Shown: piece after piece, positions 36,349 through 45,609 of the stretch
Layout: every line of letters begins with the position of its first letter
How positions within the stretch are numbered: the first letter of the stretch is position 1
Assembly: GCA_041687675.1 (NCBI GenBank)
Contig: JAWLBM010000025.1
Span: forward strand, 1 to 64,000
Length of the DNA: 64,000 nucleotides
Source of the DNA: JAWLBM01 sp041687675
Lineage (GTDB): Bacteria; Pseudomonadota; Alphaproteobacteria; Rhizobiales; Pleomorphomonadaceae
Reading direction: 5' to 3'
Made by a program: the position numbers and the translations under genes
Notes under the pieces: generated by a model
Told to the model about the DNA's origin: nothing
The model's input: the letters and a program-made list of their open reading frames with translations, nothing else
Databases searched by the model: none

Positions 36349-37787
36349 AGACCCTCGCCATCGACCAGGGCACCACGTCCACCCGCGCCCTCGTGATCGA
36401 CGCGGACGGCCGCGCGGAGGTGATCCTTGCCCGCCCGCATCGGCAGATCTACCCGCGCTCGGGATGGGTGGAGCACGACCCGGAGGAGCTCCTCGCCAGC
36501 CTGCGCGCCTGCCTCGCGGCGGCGGGCGAGGTCGAGGGCCTCGTCGCGATCGGCCTCGACAACCAGGGCGAGAGCTGCCTCGCCTGGGACGCCGAGACCG
36601 GCGCGGCGGTGAGCCCGGTGCTCGTCTGGCAGGACGACCGGACCTCGGGCGACATCGAGCGGATGCGCTCGGAGGGGCTCGAGGGCCTCGTCCGCACGTG
36701 CGCCGGCCTTCCGCTCGACCCCTACTTCTCCGCCTCCAAGCTCGCCTGGATCCTGCGCGAGATCCCCGAGGCGGCCAGGCTTCGGGCGCGCGGGCGCCTG
36801 CGCCTCGGCACCACCGACGCCTTCTTCCTCGACCGCCTCGCCGGGCGCTTCGTCACCGACGTCACCACCGCCTCGCGGACCTCGCTGATGAACCTCTCCA
36901 CCTGCCGCTGGGACGAGGACCTCTGCGCCGCCTTCGGCGTGCCGATCGAGGCGCTGCCGCAGATCGTGCCGACGACCGGCGAGTTCGGGGCGCTTGCCTG
37001 CGGCGCGCGCCGGGTGCCGCTGACGGCGAGCCTGGTCGACCAGCAGGCGTCCCTCTACGGCCACGGCTGCCGCGTCGCCGGCGACGCCAAGATCACCTTC
37101 GGCACCGGCGCCTTCGCCCTCGCCGTCACCGGCCCCTCGCTCTCAGCCGACATCCCCGGCGTGCTGCCGACGGTGGCCTGGCAGAAGGCCGGCGAGGCGC
37201 CGACCTATGCGCTGGACGGCGGCGTCTACGCCGCCTCCTCGGCGGTGAACTGGGCCCGCTCGCTCGGCCTGTTCTCGTCCTTCGACGAGATTGGCGCCTT
37301 CGAGCGCCCGGCGGCGGTGGACCGCGGCATCGTCTTCGTGCCGGCGCTGTCGGGCCTCGCCTGCCCGCACTGGGACCGCCGCGCCCGCGGCGCCTGGCTC
37401 GGCCTTTCCCTCGACAGCGGACCGGCGGACATGATGCAGGCGCTGCTCGAAGGCGTCGCGTTCAGGATGGCGGAGGTCGCCGAGGCCATCGGCGCCCGCC
37501 AGCCGCTCTCCGAGCCGGTGAGCATCGACGGCGGCATGACCGCGAACCCCTATTTCTGCCGGTTCCTCGCCGACAGCCTCGGCCGCGACCTCGTCGTCTC
37601 GCAGGAGCCGGAGCTCACCGCCGTCGGCGCCGCGGCGCTCGCCGCCGAGGCCGCCGGCCGCCCGTTCGCCTTCGAGCGCCGGGGCCGCAACGTCGCCGCC
37701 GCCGCGGCGCCGGCCGGCCGGCTCGCCACCTTCGCCGCCGCCCGCCGGGCGGTCCAGTCCTTCGGAGCGGCGGCGACGGCACCCTAG
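36345..37787 (+). CDS. FGGY-family carbohydrate kinase (glycerol kinase-like)
   Basis: 480 aa. N-terminal AIDQGTTSTRALVIDADG is the FGGY phosphate loop. SGWVEHDPEEL and LDNQGESCLAWD follow glycerol kinase, and ITFGTGAFALAVTG is the ATP-binding fold-II motif, with DGGMTANPYFCRFLADSLG later. The GTG start overlaps the previous stop (GTGA). With the two oxidoreductases it forms a kinase-dehydrogenase pathway. Glycerol is the simplest substrate, but a related polyol is equally possible. Confidence 0.88.
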   Translation: MKTLAIDQGTTSTRALVIDADGRAEVILARPHRQIYPRSGWVEHDPEELLASLRACLAAAGEVEGLVAIGLDNQGESCLAWDAETGAAVSPVLVWQDDRTSGDIERMRSEGLEGLVRTCAGLPLDPYFSASKLAWILREIPEAARLRARGRLRLGTTDAFFLDRLAGRFVTDVTTASRTSLMNLSTCRWDEDLCAAFGVPIEALPQIVPTTGEFGALACGARRVPLTASLVDQQASLYGHGCRVAGDAKITFGTGAFALAVTGPSLSADIPGVLPTVAWQKAGEAPTYALDGGVYAASSAVNWARSLGLFSSFDEIGAFERPAAVDRGIVFVPALSGLACPHWDRRARGAWLGLSLDSGPADMMQALLEGVAFRMAEVAEAIGARQPLSEPVSIDGGMTANPYFCRFLADSLGRDLVVSQEPELTAVGAAALAAEAAGRPFAFERRGRNVAAAAAPAGRLATFAAARRAVQSFGAAATAP

Positions 37788-37789
37788 GG

Positions 37790-37850
37790 CGCCTTCCAAT
37801 CCGGTGGACTCACCTGATCGATGAGAAACCGCGCCAGATTCAGAGCCTTG
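37790..37850. repeat. Possible dispersed intergenic element
   Basis: The segment with CTGATCGATGAGAAACCGCG followed by CCAGATTCAGAG resembles, from memory, a short sequence repeated between genes in many Hyphomicrobiales genomes. It lies between two convergent genes. Only one copy is in this window, so the claim rests on recall. Confidence 0.25.
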
Positions 37851-37873
37851 GGCACGCCCCCGGGTCACCGCGC

Positions 37874-39028
37874 TCATCGCGTCGCGCCGTCGTCCGGGCG
37901 CCCGTCGGGGAGGTCGTTGAACCGCCGCACGAAGCGCCGGTCGATATGGTCCTTCCAGAGAAAGGCCCAGCGCCCCTCGGCCGCGAGAGCGCCGTAGACG
38001 GCGATCGCCCGCCCGTCCCCGGTCGAGAGCAGCGACAGGAACCGCCGTTGCGGACGGTAGGGGTGCGCCGCCTGGCCGCGCGCCCGTCGCCTGAGGTTCT
38101 CCGCCAGCACCGGCCCCTGGCGGACGGCGAAGACGCCGGCCTTCGGCCGCGGGTGTTCGAGCACGGTCGCGCAGTCGCCGACGGCGAAGATCTCGTCGTG
38201 GCCGACAAGCTGGAGCGTCGGGCGGGCGGCGAGGAAGCCGTCCCCGTCCAGCGGCAGGCCGGTGCCGCGGAACCAGGCCGGCGCGGCGGCCCGGGTCGCG
38301 ATCAGCACCGCCTCGGCTTCGACGAAGGTTCCCGACGCGAGGCGGACGCCCTCCGGCGTCACCTCCACCGCCGCGTCGTCCTCGACCAGGGCGACGCCGT
38401 TCCGCGCCAGCGCCGCGCGGGCGTAGCGGCGGGCCCGCGACGTCGTGCCCGCCAGCAGAGCGCCCCCGGCGATCCCGGTCACCCGCCCGGCCGCGGCGTC
38501 GCTCCCGCCGCCCTCGCGGCGCAGCCGAGCCGCCAAGGCGAGGGAGAGTTCGAAGCCCGCGGCGCCGCCGCCGACCACGGCGAAGCGTCCCGCCGCGCGG
38601 CGCTCGAGCGACCGGAACCTCGGCCAGAAGGTCGAGATCGGCTTGACGGCGAGCGCGTGCTCGGCGCCGGCGATCCCCGAAAGGTCCGGCGTGATGCCGA
38701 CGTCGAGGGACAGGAGGTCGTAGGCGACCGGCTCCCGCCCGGCGACCGACGCCCGCCGCGCGGCCGGGTCGATCCCGTCGACCGCCCCGTGGACCAGCCG
38801 GGCGCCGGCGAAGGCGGCAAGGCGGACGAGGTCGATGTGGCACTCCTCGGGGCGGTAGATGCCGGCGACCAGCCCGGGGAGCATCCCCGAATAGGGAGCC
38901 TCGAGTTCCTTGGCGACCACCGTGAGCCGGACCCCCGGCTCGGGCCGCATCCCGAACGTCCGGAGCACGGAGACATGCGCATGCCCGCCGCCGACCAGCA
39001 GGATCTCGGTGCGGACCGGCCCGGTCAT
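37874..39028 (-). CDS. Pyridine nucleotide-disulfide oxidoreductase of the SelD-N-terminal type
   Basis: 384 aa. It begins with ILLVGGGHAHVSVLRTFGMR and has APYSGMLPGLVAGIY. It resembles the flavoprotein domain that is fused to the N-terminus of selenophosphate synthetase SelD in many bacteria. A second nucleotide motif FAVVGGGAAGFELSLALA is at about 150, and EIFAVGDCATVLEHPRPKAG at about 280 is the FAD-site GD. No SelD domain follows; the protein ends normally. It is divergent from fdhD. Its substrate is unknown. Confidence 0.82.
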   Translation of the reverse strand: MTGPVRTEILLVGGGHAHVSVLRTFGMRPEPGVRLTVVAKELEAPYSGMLPGLVAGIYRPEECHIDLVRLAAFAGARLVHGAVDGIDPAARRASVAGREPVAYDLLSLDVGITPDLSGIAGAEHALAVKPISTFWPRFRSLERRAAGRFAVVGGGAAGFELSLALAARLRREGGGSDAAAGRVTGIAGGALLAGTTSRARRYARAALARNGVALVEDDAAVEVTPEGVRLASGTFVEAEAVLIATRAAAPAWFRGTGLPLDGDGFLAARPTLQLVGHDEIFAVGDCATVLEHPRPKAGVFAVRQGPVLAENLRRRARGQAAHPYRPQRRFLSLLSTGDGRAIAVYGALAAEGRWAFLWKDHIDRRFVRRFNDLPDGRPDDGATR

Positions 39029-39331
39029 GCCGCCGGATCGGCGTCGAGTGTTTCCGTCATCGTCCGGTTCACCGGTGACCTCGTGATCCTCTGCCGCCTT
39101 GCGTGTGTCGACGGTCGCTGGCGGGGCGTGTCGGCGACATGGAGCCCAGCGCGGCCTGCCAAGTCAACGCCCGTCCGGTCCTGGCCTCCCGCAGCGACGC
39201 GCCCGGATCCCGGCAGTCGGGTGCGCCCGGGACGACAGCGAGGCGCCCCGCGTCCCGGTCCGGACACGTTGCCTCGCCGGGGCATCGGGGATACCAGTCG
39301 TCCACCGGCATCCGGTCCGGGAGAGAGGGCG
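39029..39331. other. Divergent intergenic region between oxidoreductase and fdhD
   Basis: 303 bp. I see no gene, riboswitch or strong palindrome. Open frames crossing it lack family resemblance. It presumably contains the two divergent promoters. Confidence 0.5.
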
Positions 39332-40138
39332 ATGGCGTCATCGATCGAGACGGGCGCCCGGCGGATCGCCGGGGCGAGCGTGACGGCGACGCGGCGCGGC
39401 CTGCCGCGGGAGGCGCCGGTCGCCATCGTGCACAACGGCTCCACCCACGCGGTGATGATGGCGACGCCGGACGACCTCGAGGACTTCGCGGTCGGCTTCT
39501 CCATCTCCGAGGGCGTGGTCCGCGATGTCTCGGAGATCCGGTCCGTCGAGGTGGTGGAGCACGAACGGGGCGTGGAGCTGCGGCTCTGGCTCGCGCCGGA
39601 GGTGGCCGCCGCTGTCGCGGCCCGGCGGCGGCTGATCGCCGGCCCGACGGGCTGCGGCCTCTGCGGGGTGGAGAGCCTCGAGGCCGCCATCTCGCCGGCC
39701 CGGCGCGTTCCGGAGGGGGGGACCTTTGATCCCGAGGAGGTCCGGCGCGGGTTCCGGGCGCTGGAGGGCGCGCAGGTCCTCGGCCGGGAGACCCGGGCGA
39801 CCCACGCGGCCGCCCTCTGGCTACCGGGCACCGGCCTTGTCGCCGTCCGCGAGGACGTCGGCCGCCACAATGCGCTCGACAAGCTGGTCGGGTTCGCCGT
39901 GCGCGGGGGGATCGCCGTCGAGGACGCGATCGTCCTGATCACCAGCCGCGTCTCGATCGAGATGGTCCAGAAGACGGCGACGCTCGGCGCCCGGGTGCTG
40001 GCGGCGGTGTCGGTGCCGACCGACCTCGCCGTCCGCACCGCCGCCGAGGCGGGCATCACCCTCGTCGCCGTGGCCCGCGAGGACTCCTTCGAGGTCTTCA
40101 CCCACCCGGAGCGGATCCGCACCGCACCGCCGGCCTGA
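39332..40138 (+). CDS. fdhD: Formate dehydrogenase accessory sulfurtransferase FdhD
   Basis: 268 aa. The persulfide cysteines are in GPTGCGLCGVESLE (about 107-120). FVGF-type DLEDFAVGFSISEGVV, EDVGRHNALDKLVGF and SRVSIEMVQKTATLGA are family blocks. FdhD moves sulfur from IscS to the molybdenum cofactor of formate dehydrogenases. No formate dehydrogenase subunit is in the window, so it serves an enzyme encoded elsewhere. The ATG at 39332 follows a purine-rich GGGAGAGAGGG site. Confidence 0.95.
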   Translation: MASSIETGARRIAGASVTATRRGLPREAPVAIVHNGSTHAVMMATPDDLEDFAVGFSISEGVVRDVSEIRSVEVVEHERGVELRLWLAPEVAAAVAARRRLIAGPTGCGLCGVESLEAAISPARRVPEGGTFDPEEVRRGFRALEGAQVLGRETRATHAAALWLPGTGLVAVREDVGRHNALDKLVGFAVRGGIAVEDAIVLITSRVSIEMVQKTATLGARVLAAVSVPTDLAVRTAAEAGITLVAVAREDSFEVFTHPERIRTAPPA

Positions 40139-40235
40139 CATCGCCGGCGGCGCCGCCGAATGTTCTTCCCCTGCCGCGGCCTGGATTCCGATTTCATGCT
40201 ACCTTCCCTAACAATGGCAATAAGGGGGCAGGGAC

Positions 40236-41111
40236 ATGGACACGCCGGGGGCCGTGGAGCGCTACTTCGCCGGATGGATCGCGCGGGACGCGGAGGCGGT
40301 GCTTGCGTCACTCGCCGAGGACGGCACCTACCAGGATCCGAGGACGGGAGGGCCGGTCTCCGGCGCGGCCTTCCGCGGCTACATGGAGGGGCTCTGGGCG
40401 GCCTTTCCCGACCTCGGCTTCGACGTCGGGGCGACCCATGTGGCCGGTCCCGACCTTATCGCCGCCGAATGGGTGATGACCGGCACGAACACCGGGCCGA
40501 TGATGGGGCTGCCGCCGAGCGGCCGGGCGGTGCGCCTCGAGGGCGCCGACTTCTTCCGCGTCTCGGGCGACCGGATCGCCTCCGTCCACGGCTACTTCGA
40601 CGCCGGCGCCATCCCGCGGCAACTCGGGATGGACGTCATCGTCCAGCCCTCGGCCATCGGTCCGTTCCGCTTCGGCGTCTCGACCATGGTGCAGACCGGC
40701 CGCACCGACGAGCCGGTCGCCTTCGCGATCACCTCGCTCGAGGCGATCGACCAGGACGCCGTCCAGAAGGTGCGGGCCGGCTCCCGCGACTCGATGATCG
40801 ACATGCTCTCCATGCCCGGCTTCATCGGGGCCACCACGGCGACCATCGGCACGCGGATGGTGACGATCAGCGCCTGGGACGACCCCGAGGCGCCGCGGCG
40901 GACGATGCGGGAGGGCCGCCACGCCGAGGTGATGCGCGGCATCCCCGACGGCAGCTTCGCGCGTCACGGCTTCACCAGCGTCTGGGTCAAGGAGCGGGTC
41001 AACCCGGTCTACGTCCGCTGCGAGGCCTGCGGGAAGATGTCCCGCGGCGCCGCCCCCGGCGCCACCTGCAGCTGCGGCGCCCCCCTCCCCGAGCCGCGGC
41101 CCTTCTGGTAG
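40236..41111 (+). CDS. SnoaL-like (NTF2-fold) protein with C-terminal zinc-ribbon-like motif
   Basis: 291 aa. Residues about 5-125 match SnoaL/ester-cyclase-like NTF2 folds (VERYFAGWIARDAEAVLASL, GYMEGLWAAFPDLGFD, NTGPMMGLPPSGR). About 130-245 is a second alpha/beta domain that I cannot name, possibly a dimeric alpha-beta barrel. The C-terminus has CEACGKMSRG...CSCG, four cysteines that look like a zinc ribbon. The combination is unusual. It is the last gene before the proposed island boundary. Confidence 0.75.
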   Translation: MDTPGAVERYFAGWIARDAEAVLASLAEDGTYQDPRTGGPVSGAAFRGYMEGLWAAFPDLGFDVGATHVAGPDLIAAEWVMTGTNTGPMMGLPPSGRAVRLEGADFFRVSGDRIASVHGYFDAGAIPRQLGMDVIVQPSAIGPFRFGVSTMVQTGRTDEPVAFAITSLEAIDQDAVQKVRAGSRDSMIDMLSMPGFIGATTATIGTRMVTISAWDDPEAPRRTMREGRHAEVMRGIPDGSFARHGFTSVWVKERVNPVYVRCEACGKMSRGAAPGATCSCGAPLPEPRPFW

Positions 41112-41731
41112 CCGGGGGGCCGGCGCCGCGACGGTTTGCGAGGCCTCGCGGCAGGCCGGCCCCGCATCCCTGCGCCCGGCATCGCAACCGTGGCCTACCG
41201 TCCGGCCGAGCGTTTCGGGGAGGATGTGGTGGGCCCGGCAGGCCCGTCAGTACCCATGCGACGAGGATCAGTTGCCATTGGACGTTCAGGCGGATCACTC
41301 CTGCGAGCACGTCAAGGTCAACCAGGCCCGCGTGGAGTCCTAAGCCGAAGTCGACGAGCGTGAAGCGGAACGCCGCCGGAAGCGGGGGCGCAACCTATGA
41401 GCCGCGGCAGTTCCCCGGAGCCCGGCGATGTCGTCCTCGCCACGCGTGAGGGGTAGATCCTGGTAGAGCGTCCGCTCCAGCACCGGCCGCCGCGGATCTC
41501 GCTCCGGGCGATCCGTATCAGCCCGGGACCGGGCCGCCGATCGGTCTGGCTCGGCGCCTGCCCGGAGCGCATGGCTCCCCACGTCACCCCAATTCCTCTC
41601 GCGATAGCCGTTGCGCTGGACCAACGCGGCGGGACACGACCCAAGCAGAACCGGCTGCTGGCGAGTCTGCCCGCAGGTCTCTCCCCGTCTGTCGCCTGCT
41701 GGAATTCGAGACGCTCGGCGCCGAACGCCCG
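41112..41731. other. Gene-free stretch across the left island boundary
   Basis: 620 bp. It contains the 16-bp att-like repeat at 41227-41242. To the right of it I see only short non-homologous frames. One minus-strand frame near 41600 reads QRNGYRERNW, which recalls IS256-type transposases, but nothing around it supports that. The stretch looks like eroded DNA at the island edge. Confidence 0.5.
41227..41242. repeat. attL-like direct repeat of tRNA 3' end
   Basis: TGGTGGGCCCGGCAGG is an exact 16-bp copy, in the same orientation, of 50893-50908, the 3' end of the tRNA-CAU gene including its CCA. It marks the likely distal end of an integrated element. Confidence 0.75.
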
Positions 41732-43285
41732 TCATCGGCAGAAGATCGGGCTGGTCCAGGTCATCTGGCCGCCGGCCTGCCGCATCCGCGCGTAGATGGT
41801 GTCACCGCGCTCGAGCGGGTCGATCGGCAGCCGCCCGCGCCATTGCCATTGCTCCGGCCGCGGCGGCGGCAGGAACCGCCAGGCCGGGCTGTCGATCGGA
41901 CCGAGGTTGCCCGACAGCGCGCCCCGGAGCAGCCGGTCGGCCGGGATGTCGACCTCTTGGCCGTCGAACGTCGCCCGGATCGTCGCCTCCGGATCGAGCC
42001 GGACGCGCAGCGCCACGGCCTGCATGCTCGGCGTCACGTTGTTCGGGTTGGCGTGGGCGCGGATGCGGAAGCGCAGCGCGTCTCCGTCAACGTCGAGGAG
42101 GTCGTCGTCCTCGCCGTCTTCGTCGCCCTCGAGCGGCGAGACCACCTCCGGCCCGCGCAGCCTCGGCTCGACGGCCAGGATCTCGCCGCCGTCGATTCGC
42201 AGCGCGCCGGTCCAGACGTGCGAAGATCCGCGGGAACCCCAGCCAAGTTCGACGACCAGCAGCGTCTCCAGCCGCCCGTCGCGCGCGCCCGCGTCGACCG
42301 GCGAGGGCTCAAGGTCCGGCGTGACCCGAGCGACGACCCGGCCGTTGCGCACAAGGTCGATACTGTCGATGAACCCGCCGCCCACGGCTTCGAGGTCGAT
42401 CGCCTCGCCGCCCGGCGGCACGATCGACCCTTGCGGCCGATCGCCGAGAGCCATGAACAGATGGGTGCAGTCGCCGGTCAGCGCGTTGCTGCGCCGGTCC
42501 CAAAGCGCCTCCCACAGCGCCTCCGGCGTGTTCTCGGCCGCGTAGACGCAACTGCGGCCATGGCCGTAGGATCCGGGATATCCGCTGTGATGGTCGGTGT
42601 TGCCGAGCACTCCGAACACGTGCCCCTCGGCGAGCCCGTGTCGAACGGTGCCGAACCCGTCGCCGGGGCCCATCGAATGCAGGAACGGACGGTCGACGAC
42701 AGACGCCTCGGAGCAGCCGTGCATCGAGATCATCTCCAGCACCGGCGACAGCGCCTCGTCGAACGACGCCCAGTTGATGCCGCGCGCGCCGACGCGGTAG
42801 GCAATGTGGTGAGGGAACGCCAGCGCCCGGCCGGGATACCGCTCCTCCAGCCGTCGGCGCAATTCGGCGGGGCTGTCCGCCTTGATCAACGCGTGCTGGT
42901 CGAGGTCGCGGTAGAGGATGGTGTAGTCGCCATGCTCGCAGGAGTGGATCTCATAGCCGGGGAACACGGTGAAACGTCCCGGACTGGCGTAGTCCCTCAG
43001 CGTCCCGAAGTGCGCCGGCCAGAGCCTTTCCAGCTTGGCGAAGCCCTTGACGTGGAAATCGACGATATGCGCGACGCGCGGGTCGTCGACCGGCATGTCG
43101 GGCCAGTGGGCGTGACCGGTGACCGAAACGAAGTCGAGCTGCCGCCGCGCGCGGCGCAAAGCGGCGTCGAGGCTGCCGTGGCCGTAGGACAGGGCGCAAT
43201 GATTGTGGATGTCGCCGTAGAGCGGGCGCAGGCCAAGCCGGCCGGCCAGCGGGGTCAGGCGTTCCGGCAGCCGCTCCTTCAGCAT
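41732..43285 (-). CDS. PHP-domain metal-dependent hydrolase-like protein
   Basis: About 517 aa. The N-terminal third is a PHP-type metal site: YGDIHNHCALSYGHGSLDAA (about 25), FVSVTGHAHWPDMP and FPGYEIHSCEHGDYT, then FPHHIAYRVGARGINW and VLGNTDHHSGYPGSYG. The remaining 250 residues are a beta-rich region with an acidic loop (EGDEDGEDDDLLDVDGD). Related proteins are annotated as PHP or DUF3604; their substrates are unknown. The ATG at 43285 is used; a GTG at 43294 is possible. It lies downstream of the GntR-type regulator with an operator-like palindrome in the gap. Confidence 0.75.
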   Translation of the reverse strand: MLKERLPERLTPLAGRLGLRPLYGDIHNHCALSYGHGSLDAALRRARRQLDFVSVTGHAHWPDMPVDDPRVAHIVDFHVKGFAKLERLWPAHFGTLRDYASPGRFTVFPGYEIHSCEHGDYTILYRDLDQHALIKADSPAELRRRLEERYPGRALAFPHHIAYRVGARGINWASFDEALSPVLEMISMHGCSEASVVDRPFLHSMGPGDGFGTVRHGLAEGHVFGVLGNTDHHSGYPGSYGHGRSCVYAAENTPEALWEALWDRRSNALTGDCTHLFMALGDRPQGSIVPPGGEAIDLEAVGGGFIDSIDLVRNGRVVARVTPDLEPSPVDAGARDGRLETLLVVELGWGSRGSSHVWTGALRIDGGEILAVEPRLRGPEVVSPLEGDEDGEDDDLLDVDGDALRFRIRAHANPNNVTPSMQAVALRVRLDPEATIRATFDGQEVDIPADRLLRGALSGNLGPIDSPAWRFLPPPRPEQWQWRGRLPIDPLERGDTIYARMRQAGGQMTWTSPIFCR

Positions 43286-43377
43286 GAGGGGCACCGGACC
43301 GAAGCATGACGAGACATCGTCGCGGCGATCGAACAGGTGTTCATCCAGGCGGCCTCCTGCGCTCTGAAAGTATGAAA

Positions 43378-43388
43378 TACAATTTGTA
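43378..43388. promoter_or_regulatory. Operator-like palindrome A
   Basis: TACAATTTGTA is a perfect 11-bp palindrome about 93 bp upstream of the PHP-domain gene, preceded by ATGAAA. A similar site lies at 44687-44697, in front of the regulator and the ABC operon. Confidence 0.5.
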
Positions 43389-43429
43389 GGAGTTCAATGC
43401 CGCCGAACGCGTTCGGGAGCGGGCCGCCG

Positions 43430-44587
43430 TCAGGTCGCCATCGCCCGTCGACGCGCGATCCTGCCGCCGGTGTCGTCGCGTTCCGGCGCGGCGGTGCTGC
43501 CGCGCACGACTTCGCGGCAGGCCAGGAAGCAGATCTCCGGCGCGGCGCTTTGGGCGCGCAGCCGTCGGCGGATCATCGCCATCATCTGGCGGGCGGCCTC
43601 CTCGTGCGAGCTGCCGGCCATGGTGAAGTAGCCGATGTGCTCGGTCGGCACGTTGTGGTGCCCGAGCATGTGGACGCTGAGATCGCCCGGCCGACCGAGC
43701 CCCAGGCGGTCGAGGCAACGACGGATTCCGAGGCCGTCGGAGAGGCCGATGGTCACCAGCGCGGAGAACGGCAGCGCGCCGGTTGCGGCCATCGCGGCCG
43801 AAAGCGTCGCCTCGAACGCCGGATCGACGCTCTGGGTCGGGTGCACCAGGCCCTTCACCTCGAGCGGTTCCGTGACCTCGACCGGCACGCCGCCCCAGAA
43901 CCGCAGCCGTGCGAAGGCGCGGCGGACACTGACGATCGGCTGAGCCGTAGATTCGAGCGAGACCATGCCGATGCGCCGGTGCCCGAGCCCGGTCAGGTGA
44001 TCGAGCGCCAGTGCCAGCGACTCCTCCCAGTCCGTGCCGATCCGGTCGACATCGACGCCGGACAGCGTGTGTCCGTCGACGACGAGCGCGCGCGTCTTCT
44101 GCTGGAGGAGGTGCAGCAGCCGGATCGGGATCACTTCGTAGTGCGACTGCAGGATCACCGCGTCGAAGCTGGGCACCGAGCGCAGCAGCACCAGCAGGTG
44201 GTCGGTGTCGTGGTACGACATCTGCACGACCTTGCCGCCGGTCGCGACCATGTCGGCGACGATGTGCTGCTGCACCAGGACACAGCGCTCGTTCATGCTG
44301 GAATTGGAGAGGATCAGCAGGCTTTCGGGCTGCCGGCCCGCCGTGTCGCGGCCGCCGGCGCGGGTTGCCGCGTCAGCCAGCTTGATCACGTACGAGCCGC
44401 GGCCAACTTGCGACGTCGCCAAGCCTTCCTCCCGCAGGCGGTTGAAGGCCTCCTGCACCGCCGACTGGCTGACGTGGAAACGCTTCATCAGGTCGCGGAC
44501 TGTGGGCAGCCGGGCGCCGTCGTCCAGCTTGTCGACAAGTTCGTAGAGCGCCTGCAGGACCACTTCAGCCGATGCCGTTCGCACCAT
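43430..44587 (-). CDS. GntR-type HTH fused to LacI-type sugar-binding sensor
   Basis: 385 aa. The N-terminal winged helix is GntR-like (GARLPTVRDLMKRFHVSQSA, RLREEGLATSQVGRGSYVI), and residues about 85-370 are a LacI/periplasmic-binding-type sensor (GLGHRRIGMVS, FSALVTIGLSDGLGIRRCL). This AraR-like chimera usually senses sugars or polyols. The ATG at 44587 has GGAG 6 nt upstream; three in-frame ATGs further out would add a disordered extension. It is divergent from the ABC operon and precedes the PHP gene, and probably controls both. Confidence 0.85.
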   Translation of the reverse strand: MVRTASAEVVLQALYELVDKLDDGARLPTVRDLMKRFHVSQSAVQEAFNRLREEGLATSQVGRGSYVIKLADAATRAGGRDTAGRQPESLLILSNSSMNERCVLVQQHIVADMVATGGKVVQMSYHDTDHLLVLLRSVPSFDAVILQSHYEVIPIRLLHLLQQKTRALVVDGHTLSGVDVDRIGTDWEESLALALDHLTGLGHRRIGMVSLESTAQPIVSVRRAFARLRFWGGVPVEVTEPLEVKGLVHPTQSVDPAFEATLSAAMAATGALPFSALVTIGLSDGLGIRRCLDRLGLGRPGDLSVHMLGHHNVPTEHIGYFTMAGSSHEEAARQMMAMIRRRLRAQSAAPEICFLACREVVRGSTAAPERDDTGGRIARRRAMAT

Positions 44588-44686
44588 CGTCCGCTCCGGT
44601 TCACCAGTCTCCAATTCGCTGACCGGGTATATCCCCTCGCTGCCCGGCGCAACAGCCGGTGGCGACGGCATTGTACCGGACATGAA

Positions 44687-44697
44687 TACATATTGCA
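44687..44697. promoter_or_regulatory. Operator-like site B
   Basis: TACATATTGCA matches site A at 8 of 11 positions and is likewise preceded by ATGAA. It lies 99 bp before the regulator start and 90 bp before the ABC ATPase start, in the shared divergent region. Confidence 0.4.
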
Positions 44698-44787
44698 CTT
44701 TACAATTGCCTGCGACCGCCTATCATCGGCCGGAAAAGGCTGGAACCAAGCCGGCGGAGCCTCGCGGCAACCAGGGAGGCGGTCCAG

Positions 44788-45605
<818 letters not shown>

Positions 45606-45609
<4 letters not shown>

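Noticed and set aside
36464..39331. A very long plus-strand open frame running from inside the FGGY kinase to fdhD
   Set aside because: Only its last 268 codons (fdhD from 39332) are real. The rest is a frame shadow of the kinase and antisense of the flavoprotein.
41318..41735. Possible IS256-type transposase remnant (QRNGYRERNW) on the minus strand
   Set aside because: Only about ten residues match. Neither the preceding nor following residues, nor other frames, continue the family; chance cannot be excluded.
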